Counted from the first letter of the stretch, positions 9,766 through 21,589 are shown. The stretch is DNA of 64,000 bases from Liolophura sinensis (GCF_032854445.1 NW_027017957.1:374001-438000); one strand, 5' to 3'. Notes: generated by a model not told the origin, from the sequence alone. Program-made: numbers and translations.

Positions 9766-10982
9766 GCCGATACCAACCCCAGCGACGACGATGGCTGTCT
9801 TCTCCGCATCGTGATTCCTTTGCTTTGGAAATAGGGGTTCTTCACCCGCTTTGCCGCGCGCAGCAACATGCTGAACGCGCGCGGTGGGTGGTGGGACGCT
9901 TTCTTGTGGCTCAACGATCCGGCGGGAAGGTGCGCCCTTGTGCAAAGTGGGGTTCACTTTAGCGTTCACACCCTCATTGGCGCCTAGCTTCTGGTCCTCT
10001 GTGGCCACGAGGATTTTCTTGTTGTATTTCGCCACATGGCCGATCTGCAGAAGCATGTTCCTGGGGGCCATATATAGGCCTATGCCATAGACAAAGTCTA
10101 CAGCGCTCCCCGCATACTGTACCATGTCCTGTTAGAGTTTAATTGCAGACGGAAGGTCGATCGGAGAGGAAATGGCGCCTTTAACGTTCGCGGCAAACTG
10201 TTTTTTCGCGTCGAAGGCTGTGCCCGTGCCTAGAATACGCGCCCTTGTGTCCGCTTGGGCGCCTAAAACAGCCCACACGTATGTCCGGATGGAATCGTTT
10301 AAGCGCTCTACGCCCGGCTGCGTGAATCCTTGGGATTTGTCGACAATGAACAACGCCCAACCCTCCTCGGCGTCCTGATGCATGTAGTCGACGTGGAGCG
10401 CTGTAGGCTTTCTAGAGAGCGACATCCTGCTCGGTTCGAAGGTCCATCGCCAATGGGGCTGTAGCCCGTTCACGTGACACAGTAATATGCTAATCCGAGG
10501 CGGTGATTCACCCCCCTGCGCCTCTAGTCTGTGTGCGCATCTACGCGGAATTCCCTACAAATTGTCTCATAGGCCCTCTCGTCGTAGAGGTTTTTGAATG
10601 TCGCCCACGCTCTGTCTTGCGGCAGGGTGGCCTGGATCTCTTCCAAGATCCGCCTAACTTGGTAATACACATGGAACCTGTACAGGGCCCTTATTCGTTA
10701 GTCAGGGGCGAAAAGATGGTCTTTTGCAGACACGCCACAGCCCGTGGTTGCGCACCAGACCGCGAAGTTCACTTGGTTCTGCCAGAATTGCATAGGATTA
10801 GTGTTCCAGGCCCGAACAATTTCATTGTCGGTTATCTTTGGTAGCCGGTACTTGGCCAACACATCTGTGAACTGGACTGGAAAGGCCTTCTCATCGATGT
10901 AGATGTCAAATCACGTGAGCTGCTCTGCGTGGGTTTGGATACTATGAAATGCCCCGGTCTTGTAAGTGGCCTCTCTGTTCAT
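9739..10982 (-). pseudogene. ~415-aa tail-anchored Polinton protein, several stops
   Basis: This is the homologue of 29926-31189. The N-terminal part contains FDIYIDEK and KYRLPKITDNEIV; the C-terminal part contains FIVDKSQGFTQPGVERLNDS and LGTGTAFDAKKQF and ends with a transmembrane helix (TAIVVAGVGIGLLLLW) plus one basic residue. Stops visible here but absent in element 2 include CGA to TGA at 10911-10913 and a TAA at about 10139. Conversely the Trp codon that is TGA in element 2 (30193) is intact here. The 5' end overlaps the divergent gene starting at 10993. Function unknown. Confidence 0.65.
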
Positions 10983-10992
10983 TGTGGCTAAG

Positions 10993-11213
10993 ATGTTCAT
11001 CACATTGACTGACATTCTAAATGGGGCACAGCACACGCTGCCTCATGCCCTTAACGACCTCGACGGCCGCCTTAAAACCGCCCTTCGCGAGATAACATTC
11101 AACCCAGCCTGGGTGAATATCCCCTCCGGAGTGGGCTTCTTGCTTGAGGACAAACGTGTTGAAGTGCCGACGGGCTACTACAATGTCTGTACGCTGGACA
11201 GGGACATATTCCA
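10993..11213 (+). pseudogene. candidate minor capsid protein, truncated
   Basis: This starts MFITLTDILNGAQHTLPHAL (ATG at 10993) and reads through WVNIPSGVGFLLED and TGYYNVCTLDRDIF. At about 11213 a deletion joins it to the next gene, removing its last two thirds compared with 29275-29933. The start is a few bases from, and overlaps, the start of the divergent tail-anchored gene. Assignment as minor capsid is only by size and company. Confidence 0.5.
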
Positions 11214-11543
11214 GAACCTGCCACGTTTGCTTCCCTTGAAGATGTCTCATCCACTGCAGAGCAAGAGCGCAGGTCGCCGTCTGAGGTGATTGAAGAACAA
11301 AAACTCTCATTAATTCGCTTTGAAGACCGCTTTGTTCTTACCAGAGCTCGCGACCCCGATTGGTTGATAGATGTGAAGGTGACCCCGATGTCGGTCCAGA
11401 CCGCCGGGGTAAATGTGAAAAAAGTGTTCAACTCCGGAGCCTCTTTTGTGTCGTACGTATCAACCAGCGCCTGTCATATAGCTATGGAAGGAGGAGGTTA
11501 CTTCACTAACTGCGGCGCCGGGTGTAGAGACCGTGCGTCTTGA
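11214..11543 (+). pseudogene. remnant of the N-terminal gene of the 359-aa chimera
   Basis: The frame EQERRSPSEVIEEQKLSLIRF through FNSGASFVSY matches residues ~50-115 of the minus-strand frame at 28145-29224. Its own 5' end was lost in the deletion at 11213 and it stops at 11541-11543. Function unknown. Confidence 0.55.
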
Positions 11544-11933
11544 CGCGCAAACCGTGTCTATGCCCATACTAGGAATAAACCTATGCCCATTCTAGGAATA
11601 AACTCTTCAACATCATACTTGGCACGGCCTCTCAGCACCGTTCCTCCATGATTACCGGGTTGAAACTAAAGTGGCCTGCAGAGCACTATGGAAAGGACTT
11701 ATGATCAAATTACCGGCACAGGGCGACCCAGTCATCCGGAGCTCTCTCGCGGATATACGAATCTTTGCAGGGGGCGTTTTCAATCTAAATGAAATCTATT
11801 TAGAGTCCGGTATAAGACTTCGCCGCTTTCGTGTGTTGTAGTCCCGATAACAATTTAGAGCTAACCGACGTTATTGATTCGTAGGACGGACAATATGGGG
11901 TGACTGTACCCGACGATCACGGATGAAGACTCC
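11544..11933 (+). other. degenerate spacer, missing from element 2
   Basis: No open frame worth naming is present. A short direct repeat (ATGCCCATNCTAGGAATAAAC) occurs at about 11560-11602. Element 2 lacks this segment: there the flanking genes are fused at the matching place (CATCATACTTGGC). Confidence 0.45.
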
Positions 11934-12596
11934 TTGCCGACGATTACGGTTGACCACCCTTTGGCCCCGACCGCGCCGACGATTATGGTTGAAAACCCCT
12001 TGGCCCCGACCGCGCCGCCGGAGGGCGTGGTGCACGTCCATCGCCTGCAGTATATCAGCAAAATACAGAGGCAACTTGAATCTGAGCGAGATCTTGGCCG
12101 GGCCTTGTACAAAAAGTACCGGCGTGATGTCTTGGCCACCGAGGCCCTTGATTCGACCATGCTCACGGCCGGTTTGGGCCTAGGGGTTGCAGGCGTGGGG
12201 CTACTCACAACGATAATTGCAAACCCTTCTCTCTTGGCCATGGAAGCTGTGGCCCTAGCTTGCGGTGTCTTAAATGTCGCCGGAAAATTCGTTAGCCGCC
12301 GACTTCACGCCTTCAAGGCCAAGAAACATAACGATATACGGCTGTTGGCCGAGGCCAAACTTAACAGTATCCGTGCGCAGGTATCTACGGCATTATCTGA
12401 TGGTGTTATTTCACACGTAGAGTTCAAGCAAATCGTTCAGGAGCTCAAGAACTACTCTGATCTAAAGCAGGAGATACGCGGCAAGCCTCGTAAGGTATTC
12501 AACTCCGTAGAGATCGATGAAAGCACGAAAAAACAGCTTATAGATCGCGGCCGAAAACTAGCACGGCAACAGCTAAAAAACGCTCTTTCCGAATGA
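11934..12596 (+). CDS. two-TM Polinton protein with Pro-rich repeat head, intact
   Basis: This open frame of 220 residues starts at the ATG at 11934. Residues 1-31 hold two imperfect copies of PTIxVxxPLAPTAP. A helical, charged region follows (LQYISKIQRQLESERDLGRALYK broken by nothing visible), then two hydrophobic helices (about 77-96, GLGLGVAGVGLLTTIIA, and 100-117), then a long helical C-terminal half rich in Lys and Glu. The same protein is common in animal Polintons in my memory but has no function that I know. In element 2 its C-terminal ~190 residues are fused to another gene. It is one of the better-preserved genes of element 1. Confidence 0.7.
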   Translation: MPTITVDHPLAPTAPTIMVENPLAPTAPPEGVVHVHRLQYISKIQRQLESERDLGRALYKKYRRDVLATEALDSTMLTAGLGLGVAGVGLLTTIIANPSLLAMEAVALACGVLNVAGKFVSRRLHAFKAKKHNDIRLLAEAKLNSIRAQVSTALSDGVISHVEFKQIVQELKNYSDLKQEIRGKPRKVFNSVEIDESTKKQLIDRGRKLARQQLKNALSE

Positions 12597-12684
12597 TGCT
12601 CTGGGGAGGTGCCCAGGGGGAACTTGTTTGGAACCAGGGCAAACCCCATGCTATGTCTCGAGAGCCCTGGGGGTTAAAAAAAAT

Positions 12685-12771
12685 CTGCCCAGTGTGGGGC
12701 TCGAACCCATAGTCCAAAAAAGCAAAAGGCCTGGTTTATAGCTCAACCTGTTACCAATTAATCACCACCCT
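12685..12771 (-). ncRNA. tRNA-like, Pol III-type unit
   Basis: Read on the minus strand there is an A-box-like GTGATTAATTGGTAAC, a near-perfect B box GGTTCGAGCCC, a 3' CTGGGCA, and a T run (T8, ~12676-12683) right after, as in Pol III genes. The acceptor and D stems pair poorly, so it is tRNA-like and not a normal tRNA. Element 2 has the same unit at 26964-27060. Confidence 0.5.
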
Positions 12772-12827
12772 AACGGCGGGCTACGGATTTTTGGCCCTAG
12801 CGACCCGCCGTTAGGGGGGTTAATTGG
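12754..12827. repeat. long hairpin with ~25-bp arms
   Basis: CCAATTAATCACCACCCTAA... (12754-12781) pairs with ...TTAGGGGGGTTAATTGG (12803-12827) around a ~21-nt loop. One arm overlaps the 5' part of the tRNA-like unit. The same hairpin is at 26919-26990. Confidence 0.75.
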
Positions 12828-12924
12828 CTATACGCCTTATTGACTAAATGCCAACTCATATCAATGTGTGTATGTAGGCTAGACTTGTAAATAAGCGTGT
12901 ACGCCTTGGCTGGGAAGGCGCCCA

Positions 12925-13415
12925 AGGTGGGGGGGCGGGCTCTATTTGTTCTGGGGAGGGCCCCAACGGGAGGGTGCGCCAGAACCTATAGTGTGTATAC
13001 GCCTCGAGATGGGGTTGGGAGCCCCTATTTGCCAGGGGAAGGGTGTTCAGGGAATGGGGGTTGGGAGCCTCTATTTGTTATGGGGGGGTGGGCTCCGTGG
13101 CTCAGTTGGTTAGCGCGCTAGCGTAGCGTAATGACCCAGGAGTCTCTCATCAATGCGGTCGGTGTGAGTTCAAGTCCAGCTCATGCTGGCTTCCTCTCCG
13201 GCCGTACGTGGGAAGGTCTGCCAGCAACCTACAGATGGTCGTGGTTTTCCCCCGGGCTGTGCCCGGTTTCCCACCCACCATAATGCTGGCCGCCGTCGTA
13301 TAAGTGAAATATTCTTGAGTACGGCGTAAAACACCAATCAAAAAAAAAAAATTTTTTTTATTGGGAGGACCCCAAGAGGGGGGGGGGTGCCAGAACCTAT
13401 ACTCTGCATACTACT
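12925..13415 (-). repeat. right terminal inverted repeat of element 1, SINE-split
   Basis: 12925-13088 plus 13352-13415 are the inverted partner of 753-955. The outer 64 bp lie beyond a SINE and end CATACTACT at 13415. Confidence 0.8.
13089..13351 (+). mobile_element. full-length tRNA-derived SINE (MetaSINE-like) inside the TIR
   Basis: It has a tRNA head (TGGCTCAGTTGGTTAGCGC, then B box GTTCAAGTCC), the central CGTACGTGGGAAGGTCTGCC, the 3' core ATTCTTGAGTACGGCG and an A tail. The flanks TTATGGG/TTATTGGG may be its target duplication. It inserted after element 1 did. Confidence 0.85.
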
Positions 13416-13420
13416 CCTGT

Positions 13421-13454
13421 CGCCATTGGTCACTACTCCATGGAGGCGACCAAT
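13421..13454. repeat. imperfect palindrome beside element 1
   Basis: ATTGGTCACTACTCCATGG is followed by AGGCGACCAAT; the two halves are largely complementary about CCATGG. It starts 6 bp from the element end. Confidence 0.5.
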
Positions 13455-14059
13455 CACTATTTTCAAATATTGACAGCATTAGCTAAGTTAGAAAATTACT
13501 CCGCCACTAGCATTCATTAGCCAGTGGAAGTCTGGAACGATAATTTCACTAGTTGATCATGACAGCAAAGGTGTATACCCCTTGAGTGGTAGTTCGAAAG
13601 AATAACCGACAGGACTGATTCACAGATATTAAAGTTGAATAAAACGTAAAGCTGATCCTGTCAGACAATACCTCTAAAAGATTTACTGAAAGAAAATCTT
13701 AATTAGCCTAAAGGTCCTTGTATAATTTAGAAACAAAATAAAATTATAACGTACACCACAGAGAGGTAATACCATTTTGTAACAAAACCTTCCTTATATA
13801 TGGGACCATAACGCCAAACAAAACAAACTTAAACACATACGTTATGTGTTATCTAATTTGATAGTAACTTTTATATATTCTTTAATTTAAAAACTATCAG
13901 TCTCGCGTGGAAGATGCCTCGTATAATTTCTGGGGCTGGTTTTACACTTTCGGTGATTAGCATATGCATTTAATTTTCATCATTAACGTGATATATCTAT
14001 ATAATCAGTTTGTAAAACCCCTCATTCATGCACATGTAATCCTCACCAGCCCCGAAAAT
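13455..14059. other. intergenic AT-rich DNA
   Basis: No exon or repeat family was recognised here. Confidence 0.4.
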
Positions 14060-14330
14060 TTCTATTCACTAAACGCTATGTCGATGATCCGCCAGTTGTA
14101 AACAATCCATATATAGCAAGGGACATTTACCCACTTTTCTGGAATAAAAGAAAACCACACACTCTTCGGATGGTACATCCTATCTGGATCTATATTTGCA
14201 CAAGTCTACACATCGAAACGGGTATTCCTATACCAGCCGCCAACGAATAAGGCAGTTCCGCGTCAATAACAACTTATATACTTATATATAAGTATATAAA
14301 GTGCGAAGATACGACGAAATCATACAAAGC
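14060..14330 (+). mobile_element. retroelement fragment with RT catalytic box
   Basis: KRYVDD (14067) is the reverse transcriptase YxDD box, followed ~90 bp later by TSYLDLYLHKST. The frame is full of stops. Related fragments lie at 14617, 21640, 23430 and 42480. Confidence 0.5.
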
Positions 14331-14616
14331 GAAGCGTTCATCACTTTTCAGTGATGTAGACAAGGCGCAAGATATGTTCTAGGTAACTGAGATAAATCAA
14401 TATTCAAATCGTGTACTATGTTAGAACATCAGTTGTCGATAACAAATTATGTATCTCAGTTGTGCTTTGATTGTGAGTGTTCATATATCCAACCTGGCCA
14501 TGTAATTCAACACGATGAAGCGGAATTATACACAATCATGAAGCAGAGCTCCAGATATTTAGAACACTCTGTTTATATTTACTTTACTTTAAGAGAAATT
14601 TACTCATTGTAAAATG

Positions 14617-15135
14617 TTAGAAACTTTGAGTGAAGGCGTTTGATGGAATAACCTTGACACACCAGTTCTTGAAGTAATAATGATATTGATTGAAATTGTC
14701 ACTCACCACGCAAGATCTAACAAATGCTACAAGGCGAGATATGTACACGCCATATGCAGGACCCTTTGGTATATTGCTGTCCAAGTAAGGATAATTTACA
14801 ATGTCAAAACTGAAACTATCCCTCATGTCACGAAGTATGCGAGAGAGGAAACCGTTTTGGTCCATATACAAATATACGTCTAGATAAGATTTGCCATTTG
14901 TTGGGTCTGAAGTTTTGTTTAAATCCGGTGAAGGTGGGGAAATATCTTTCACAACCTTTGCTTTAAATGTATATGGATTTTTTAAAGCAAATAGACAACT
15001 AATTTGCCGTTTAGTGAATGAGAAAGATCGGGACTGGAGAGGATTACTCCTTAATTGTTTCTGTATATGGTCGTATTCATATGATAATAGGTATAGTACG
15101 GCCACTGGGGGGGGGGGGGCGGATACCCTATACAT
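14617..15135 (-). pseudogene. reverse transcriptase C-terminal fragment
   Basis: This 172-codon open frame reads YLDVYLYMDQNGF, FSFDIVNYPYLDSNIP and KGPAYGVYISRL. The SNIP..PAYGVYIS signature is one I associate with the post-catalytic region of reverse transcriptases of an animal retroelement group; I cannot say firmly which (Penelope-like is possible). No catalytic box is on this strand in this piece and the 5' end is missing. A run of 12 G lies at ~15108-15119 near its start. Confidence 0.55.
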
Positions 15136-16254
15136 TGTTGCTATATGTTTTCCCCGAATTTTACACAGATGTTATGAATGAGAAATTCAAGGAACTCAAG
15201 AAACATGGAAACATCTCATGAATGGTAACCCTTGTATGTAGTTCAACTAAAGAAGGCTTTGATGCTTTTGACGTTAATGTAACAGTGACCAGTTTTATTA
15301 AACACCGATACAATTAATGATGAAATTCTATCAATTAAATCTGTGCGATGAACTGTAGTATAGAGAGTAGGCAGTCTAATCCACGGTGGAGCAAGCGGTG
15401 ATACCGTTGTCTCATCATTGGTACATCTGAAATTTTTGCGGTGGGAGTTTTCCCAACAAAATCAGAATTCAGTAGCAGAACTGTTAACCACTGCAATGTG
15501 GCTTTAGAAGTCTGCTACTTGCGTTAAGCGCAGCGCACACGGGGAAATATCCTGTGAAATGTGGATTTTTTAATCACGGCCAAACTAAATTGAAGTGTTC
15601 AACTTGCTTCATTTTCTTCCAAAACATATCAAGAAACAAACCAGCTATGCGCTTTCTCCCGTGTCATGGTTATCCGGATCTTGTGAAAATGTCGTCTATA
15701 CGTCAGTCTATTAGTGCCGATGGTAATGCCATGTGGCAGTGTTTTGAGCGTGTCATGTAGCTATTGTTTGCCGTTGGAATATTAAATATCGATTTCGATT
15801 AAAATCTAATTGTTACAATATAAAATATAGACTTAAAGCACAGAGGTTTACACCAGAGGAGCAACTACAGTGAAATACGCTCTCTTTCACTCATTCGCCT
15901 AGAACACACCTTGGGTCTTAACTGTTGACTGCATCTCTTTCCACGATTCCGTCGTATATTCGTACTTAATATATTTTCTTAGTTCTTTGCCTGTTTCTGT
16001 TAAACGTGGTTTGGGAATTGGACTTGAGATTATCGACCTGGAACGTCCATCTTGACTGACGACTGGTATTCGAATGTCTGTTTCGACGGATAGATTCTTG
16101 TCGATTTGTATTTACTTCGGCTAGTTTTATTTAACTCTACACGCATATGCCTAACACAGCAACGCACACCTCCTGTAGCACCAAGACCAAATACGGATTT
16201 AGGTAGGAAACATTTTAGTGGGGATAGTTTTTGTTAGACATCACAAGTCTAGAT
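15136..16254. other. intergenic DNA with weak repeat remnants
   Basis: No exon is supported. GGTATTCGAATGTCTGTTTCGACG near 16063 recurs (diverged) near 42838 and 57535, so part of it is an interspersed repeat remnant. Confidence 0.4.
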
Positions 16255-18095
16255 ATACTTAAAATAATGTTATGTCAATACATTTAACATACAATCAAAA
16301 TAAATAATGGGAAGGGACCTGGTCTCGGAGATCCATAGACCATCAGCAGATTCCTAGTTTATGCAAGAATGCAAGAATTCCCACACACAGCCCAATATCC
16401 TATTGTGGGAGCCTATAGGAGAAAGGGGGCCTGGCGAGGCGTTAGCAAGTCAGTGCAGCGTAATGGCCCATGAGCATCTCGGCAATGCGATCGCTGTGAG
16501 TTCAAGTCCAGCTCAAGCTGGCTTCCTCTCAAGCCGTACGTGGGAAGGTCTTTCTGCAACCGGCTGGTGGTCGTGGGTTTCCCCAGGCTCTGCCACTCTG
16601 CTACTCCCACTATAATACTGGCCGCCGTCGTACAACTGAGATATTCTTGAGTGCGGCGTCAAACACCAATCGTATAAATAAATATAGGATAAAGGTGTAA
16701 AAAGGTTAAAAAAAACGATGTTGGAATACGTCCAACACGGTACCTATAGTTATCATAATCACCACCACCATTTAAAGAGCTTTTGATATTTTAGGATACT
16801 TTTCATCTATAACATGTACCATATCAACAGTTATTTGATCAACCTTTGGTGAGCTCACGTCATATTTTGACCATATGTGTACAGTTTACGTCAAATGGAT
16901 GGATGTCTAGTTCCCACTAGCACTGAAATATCTGTGAAAACTGCCATTATAGCTCAAGCACTGGCCGACTCATCACTGGTAAATCTTACAAACGGCCACA
17001 AAGTATGTACAGGTATATATCATATTAAACAACAGGCAAATCCTTGAATATTCCCATAATGTTTTAAGAAACAATGAAGAAACCTATAACTATGTCCAGT
17101 ATAACACAGGTATGCCTGGATGTTCTAACGAATGACAGCCGTCCTTGGCTACACACGAACTGGTTTGTAAAGAGCTAACTGTCACCATCAACAGAGAATA
17201 CATGAACACATATACTTGAGTACGGACACTGGAAGTACATGTGTATCTCACCCTAAGGAATTCACTACTTTTCAGGTACACAGCTGTGACAACCAGTAGA
17301 TTTTGAGTCTCACTTCACCTAGTATTTTATCAGTTTCGATGTACTTATTGCAAGCGTCCGAAATTCCCAATCTAATGAGACACAATTCTGCATGTTGTCT
17401 GAGGGAATAAAAACTACTGATGTAGCAATATTATAATTTTTCCTTTTTCTCTGCCTCCGATCCATAGGCCATAGCTCAATATTATTTTTGTATATAAGTA
17501 ATATTTTTGAGTTATCTTCCCTTAGCCAACACAAAACCAGTGCGTCGTCTTTCTTCTTCAATAAGCCAAAGCTTTGCACCTTTTTCATTCAGGGACGTTC
17601 CTGCAGTGGTGCAAGGGCACTGTGCCCTACCATTACAAAGAGTTCACGTTACACGTGGGTATATTTCTTTGTGGAATTAGTTGCATACATGGGGTGTTCA
17701 TGTAAAACCGAAACAATCAATATCAGTCCATCGACTGTACCATTGATGGAGAACACCGGGGAGCCTCGAGTAAACCACCGACCTTCGACAGCTACCTGGT
17801 CAGCCTCCTGATTGAAGGTAGTAGACAAAACAGCGAGAGATGGAATATATTTGTAGACCTACACCCAAAGAATAGCATATAGAAATCAAAAAAGGAAACA
17901 TAACTGTATTAAAAATAATAGATTAATTATTCCTTGCGTTCTTAAACATAAAATGTAAATATATGACACGATTAAATCTGGTTGACTACATAGGCACAAG
18001 GTCACTCATTGGTGTGCTTAGAAAAATACAACTGATATATGCCGGTATTTTTTTTTCTGATTCTTTACGTTATAATTAATATTTACATTTTAATA
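16255..18095 (+). repeat. diverged tandem duplication, first unit
   Basis: It aligns by eye with 18335-19735 at several anchors: ACATTTAACATACAATCA (16284/18345), the CAACCAGTA block (17291/19077) and ACGTTATAAT near the right ends. It contains a SINE (16431-16690) absent from the second unit. No function seen. Confidence 0.6.
16431..16690 (+). mobile_element. MetaSINE-like copy
   Basis: The tRNA head is degraded, the B box GTTCAAGTCC is intact, and the core CGTACGTGGGAAGGTC and 3' ATTCTTGAGTGCGGCG are clear. Confidence 0.8.
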
Positions 18096-18334
18096 CTTAA
18101 TCAAACATTTGTGTTCTCAACATTTCACTTTTATAACACTAAGTCGCTCACTTGAAATGCACTTAGGTGTGGTCTTCATTCAGTTGCAAATTAATGCTAA
18201 CAATTCAGTCACTCATACAGCACATGGCTATACGCCAAAAAAAAGACATGTACTCGCCCTTAAGCACCATGGACTAAGCAGAATAAGGTAAAAACAATTA
18301 TGACACGTCATTAGTCTACATTTACTCAAACTGC

Positions 18335-19735
18335 TGTGATGTCATCACATTTAACATACAATCATAATAAACAATGTAAAAGGGCCAAGTTTTGTGGATG
18401 CTTAGTCCACCAGCAGAATCCTAGTTTAAGCAGGAATACAAAAAGTCCGTTATAGTGTGCTATCATGGTAAGTTATAGGGATGAGTCTGACACCTATAGT
18501 TATTGTGATCATAATCAGCGCTTAAATGACAAAGTATATGTTAGGACATGTTTTGGTCATTCACAACATGTTTTGGTCATTTTACGATTTACGTCACATT
18601 TTAACCAGAGGTGTACATGTTATGTGAAAAGTTTAGTGGCGCTGGAATGTCTAACAACTTTTGAGTACATCGCAAATTAAAGACTAGCAAACTGATCACT
18701 GGTAAATCCTAGAAACGGCAAAAATTATACACTGGCATACATCACATTAAATCTCTGACTATTCCAAGAATATCGGTGAAGAACCATTGGACAAATCAGT
18801 GATTACGTTGAATACAACAAAGGTATGTCCAGATGTTCTGTTGAATCACAGTGGTCCTTGGCGCCACACTGACTGGGATAATCAGTGACCGGGGTGAAAT
18901 TGTGGTGTTGACAAGATGAATGCTAAAATTAAAGACTTATTTCACAAAGAAGGAAAGAACAAGTGACATCATTAGCAGAGAATACATCAATATAAATACT
19001 GAAATCTGCACGCTGAAGAACTACATGTGTATTTTGAGCTTAAGAACTCCCGACTTATGGACCAACACAACTGGAACAACCAGTAAGTTTCGAGCCCCAC
19101 TCGACCCAGTATTTCCACTGGTCTCGAGCGTTTGTAGTTGTTTGAAGTGTCCGAAATTCAAAATATTCTGGATGTTCAGAAAGTTAAATCAGTGATATAG
19201 CAAGTGGCTCAGGGTTTTTCCAATAGCTACATTGGCCATATCCCATTATTTAGGCCAAAAAATCTCAGGAAAACTTTCTATCATTTCTTATTCAGAGACG
19301 TTTTCCGCAGTAGTGCATGGTACTGAACGAAAGATAATAATTAGGTTTACACACCTAAATGTTGGAAATAGTAACAGGGAGGCAAGTGTTAACTACATAC
19401 ATGGATCTTTCATGTAATTCCGGAACAAGAAATTTCAGTAACCCATTGTATTGTAGATGCAGGTTTGATGAACACTGGCAAGCCTCCTGATTCAACAACG
19501 TAGATGAAAAAGCGATAGATGGAATACACTAGTCTGGTAAATGGCGACGAATGGTCTATGAAAATGTAAAAAAAACACATAATTAAGCTAAAAGTATAGG
19601 CTTTCTGCGATCTTCAAATATAAATTTGGCTGACTACAGAGGCATACGCTCACTTACTCGTAGAAAAATACAATTGCTACAAACCTTTTTCTGATTATAC
19701 ACGTTATAATAAATATGTACATTTTAACATTTTTT
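18335..19735 (+). repeat. diverged tandem duplication, second unit
   Basis: Partner of 16255-18095; it lacks the SINE, so the SINE is younger than the duplication. Confidence 0.6.
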
Positions 19736-21589
19736 TTGTGTACAGAACACTGACATAGTGGTCGTGCTGTAAATTACTCTGAATCAAGTATTTCGGAAAT
19801 CCAGCAATACTGCATAGCGCAAATAAGACCATTGAGGTTGGGTTGACCACGACGTCTTGGCACAGAGACAGGTTTATGTCGCATTTGTTTGACTTATGCT
19901 TGTAAGGCCCAGTTACATGTATTCCTAAATCACGAGTGGCCAAAATTAAAGGAAAGAGAAAATGACACAGAAGACGCCAAAAGGAAGACAGACGCAGACC
20001 ATCAATTTAGGCTGAACGGCTTTAGCAAACCTTGTGTCATATAAATTTGTAGTTCTTGTTTCGTTTGGCTTTTTGTTATGGTATTTGACAATGTGTACAG
20101 AATGATTAAATGAATAAACGGGGCTTAACGCTCGTCCGCAATACATCAATTATATAGATCTAATGACGACAAATGGCGTTTCAAAGTGTGGATGAAAGTA
20201 CAAATAGAATGAATTACTGATTTTATTTTCACCAATGGTCTTCATTTACTGGAACTGTTGACAAAGGTGTTAATATTGAGAGAATTGTGAAAGCACACTA
20301 TTTAAAAAAATTCGCTTTCTCAGCTTTAAAGACATCACTGTTCAGTTTAGTGAGATTTATTCCACTAATAATCTTTGATTGCAGACAACACTTTAAGAAA
20401 GGTGCCATGGTTATTAACATATTTTTATTTATATATATATAACTACAACTTCAAATGCACAGTTCATATACATCATTTTCTGGGGTAGTTCAATGACAAA
20501 AGTGTTATTCTATTTGGAAGCTAATTATTATTTCAAAATATCAAGACACCATAATTAAAGAACATGTAAAACCTCAATAGAAAAACTATATTTTAATTCA
20601 AAACATTATGGGCCGTAATTGCTGGAAATAATGAGTATCTCATAATATTATAAAACTGCATATGTAATATACATGCAAATATGTGCAAATATCAGCACAT
20701 CAAAGCTTGTCTCCAAATATAAAGCTTTTATATATTTTTAAAAGGTTAAAAATATCACTTACAAAAGATACATAACATGGTATTATAAATCTAGTTAGTA
20801 CATTTGCCTTAAAGTTTTCGTTTGTTAGAGCTACATTCGGGGTGCAATTAAAATACCCAACTGTAACCTCTTTATTATGACATACATGTGTGCATGTGCT
20901 AACATAACTTCAAAAACATGTCATATTCTGTATACACAAAAATAAACACATTTATCAATTAAAAATAATCAGTGAATAACTACAAAGGCAAAACAGCTGC
21001 AATTCAAGATACAGTACACAACATATTGCAGTTTACAGTGAAATATGTTAGATAAATATTGCAGTTTACAAACAGACTTAGTAGGAATACAAGCTTATAA
21101 GGTTTTGTGCACGTCTGCGTAATTTTGTTCAAAATTCTGAAATACATCTAAGAGAGATCAATTGCGAATGGCATGAGTCGGCTACGCTAGACTCTCACAC
21201 TCAGCAAACACCTAAACGACCAAGTTATTTTCAAAGTAGCCGGAGTTAAACTATATTTTCATTTTAAGAAGCTAAAACCCTGTCGTCCTTGAGGGAGACG
21301 TCTCTGTTAAACTCGAGTGCAGGTATGACGATATATACGCTCTCACAAAACCTTCTGATCAAACTATCTGATCACGCATTGGATCTCCACACTAAATTTA
21401 CGAGTTATCAAGGAATGACCGCTTTGACACAGTTTTTCTTTCATTCATTTTCTTGGCAATGGAAAAAGACAATGAAAAACTGTATACTGTTAACGCGTGG
21501 CGACTGGGCAATACAGTAAGCCGTTCTATGGAATAATGCATGTTAATTGGTTCTCTAAGTCAGAGTATAAGATCACTAGCACCTGTTCT
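19736..21589. other. AT-rich non-coding DNA
   Basis: No supported exon, RNA gene or known repeat was found in this 1.85 kb. Confidence 0.4.

Larger units (their letters stand above)
753..13415 (+). mobile_element. Polinton/Maverick element 1 (degenerate)
   Basis: This is a self-synthesizing DNA transposon related to virus-like elements. It is bounded by terminal inverted repeats that begin AGTAGTATGCAG at 753 and end with the complement at 13415. The flanks CCAGT (748-752) and CCTGT (13416-13420) look like a 5-bp target duplication with one mismatch. Inside are polymerase B, integrase, packaging ATPase and capsid-type genes in the same order as element 2, reading in the opposite direction. 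Nearly every long gene carries stops or frameshifts, and large internal deletions have removed the capsid core, the ATPase P-loop and the middle of the integrase. A SINE sits in the right inverted repeat. The call rests on gene content and inverted ends; the exact subfamily is not determined. Confidence 0.9.

Noticed and set aside
10503-10844. 113-codon open frame on the plus strand
   Set aside because: It is the antisense shadow of the tail-anchored Polinton gene; the same antisense frame appears in element 2.
753-13415. Bacterial or phage origin of the gene block
   Set aside because: TIRs, target duplications, animal SINE insertion and gene set fit an integrated Polinton in an animal genome. 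No CRISPR array or operon features were seen.
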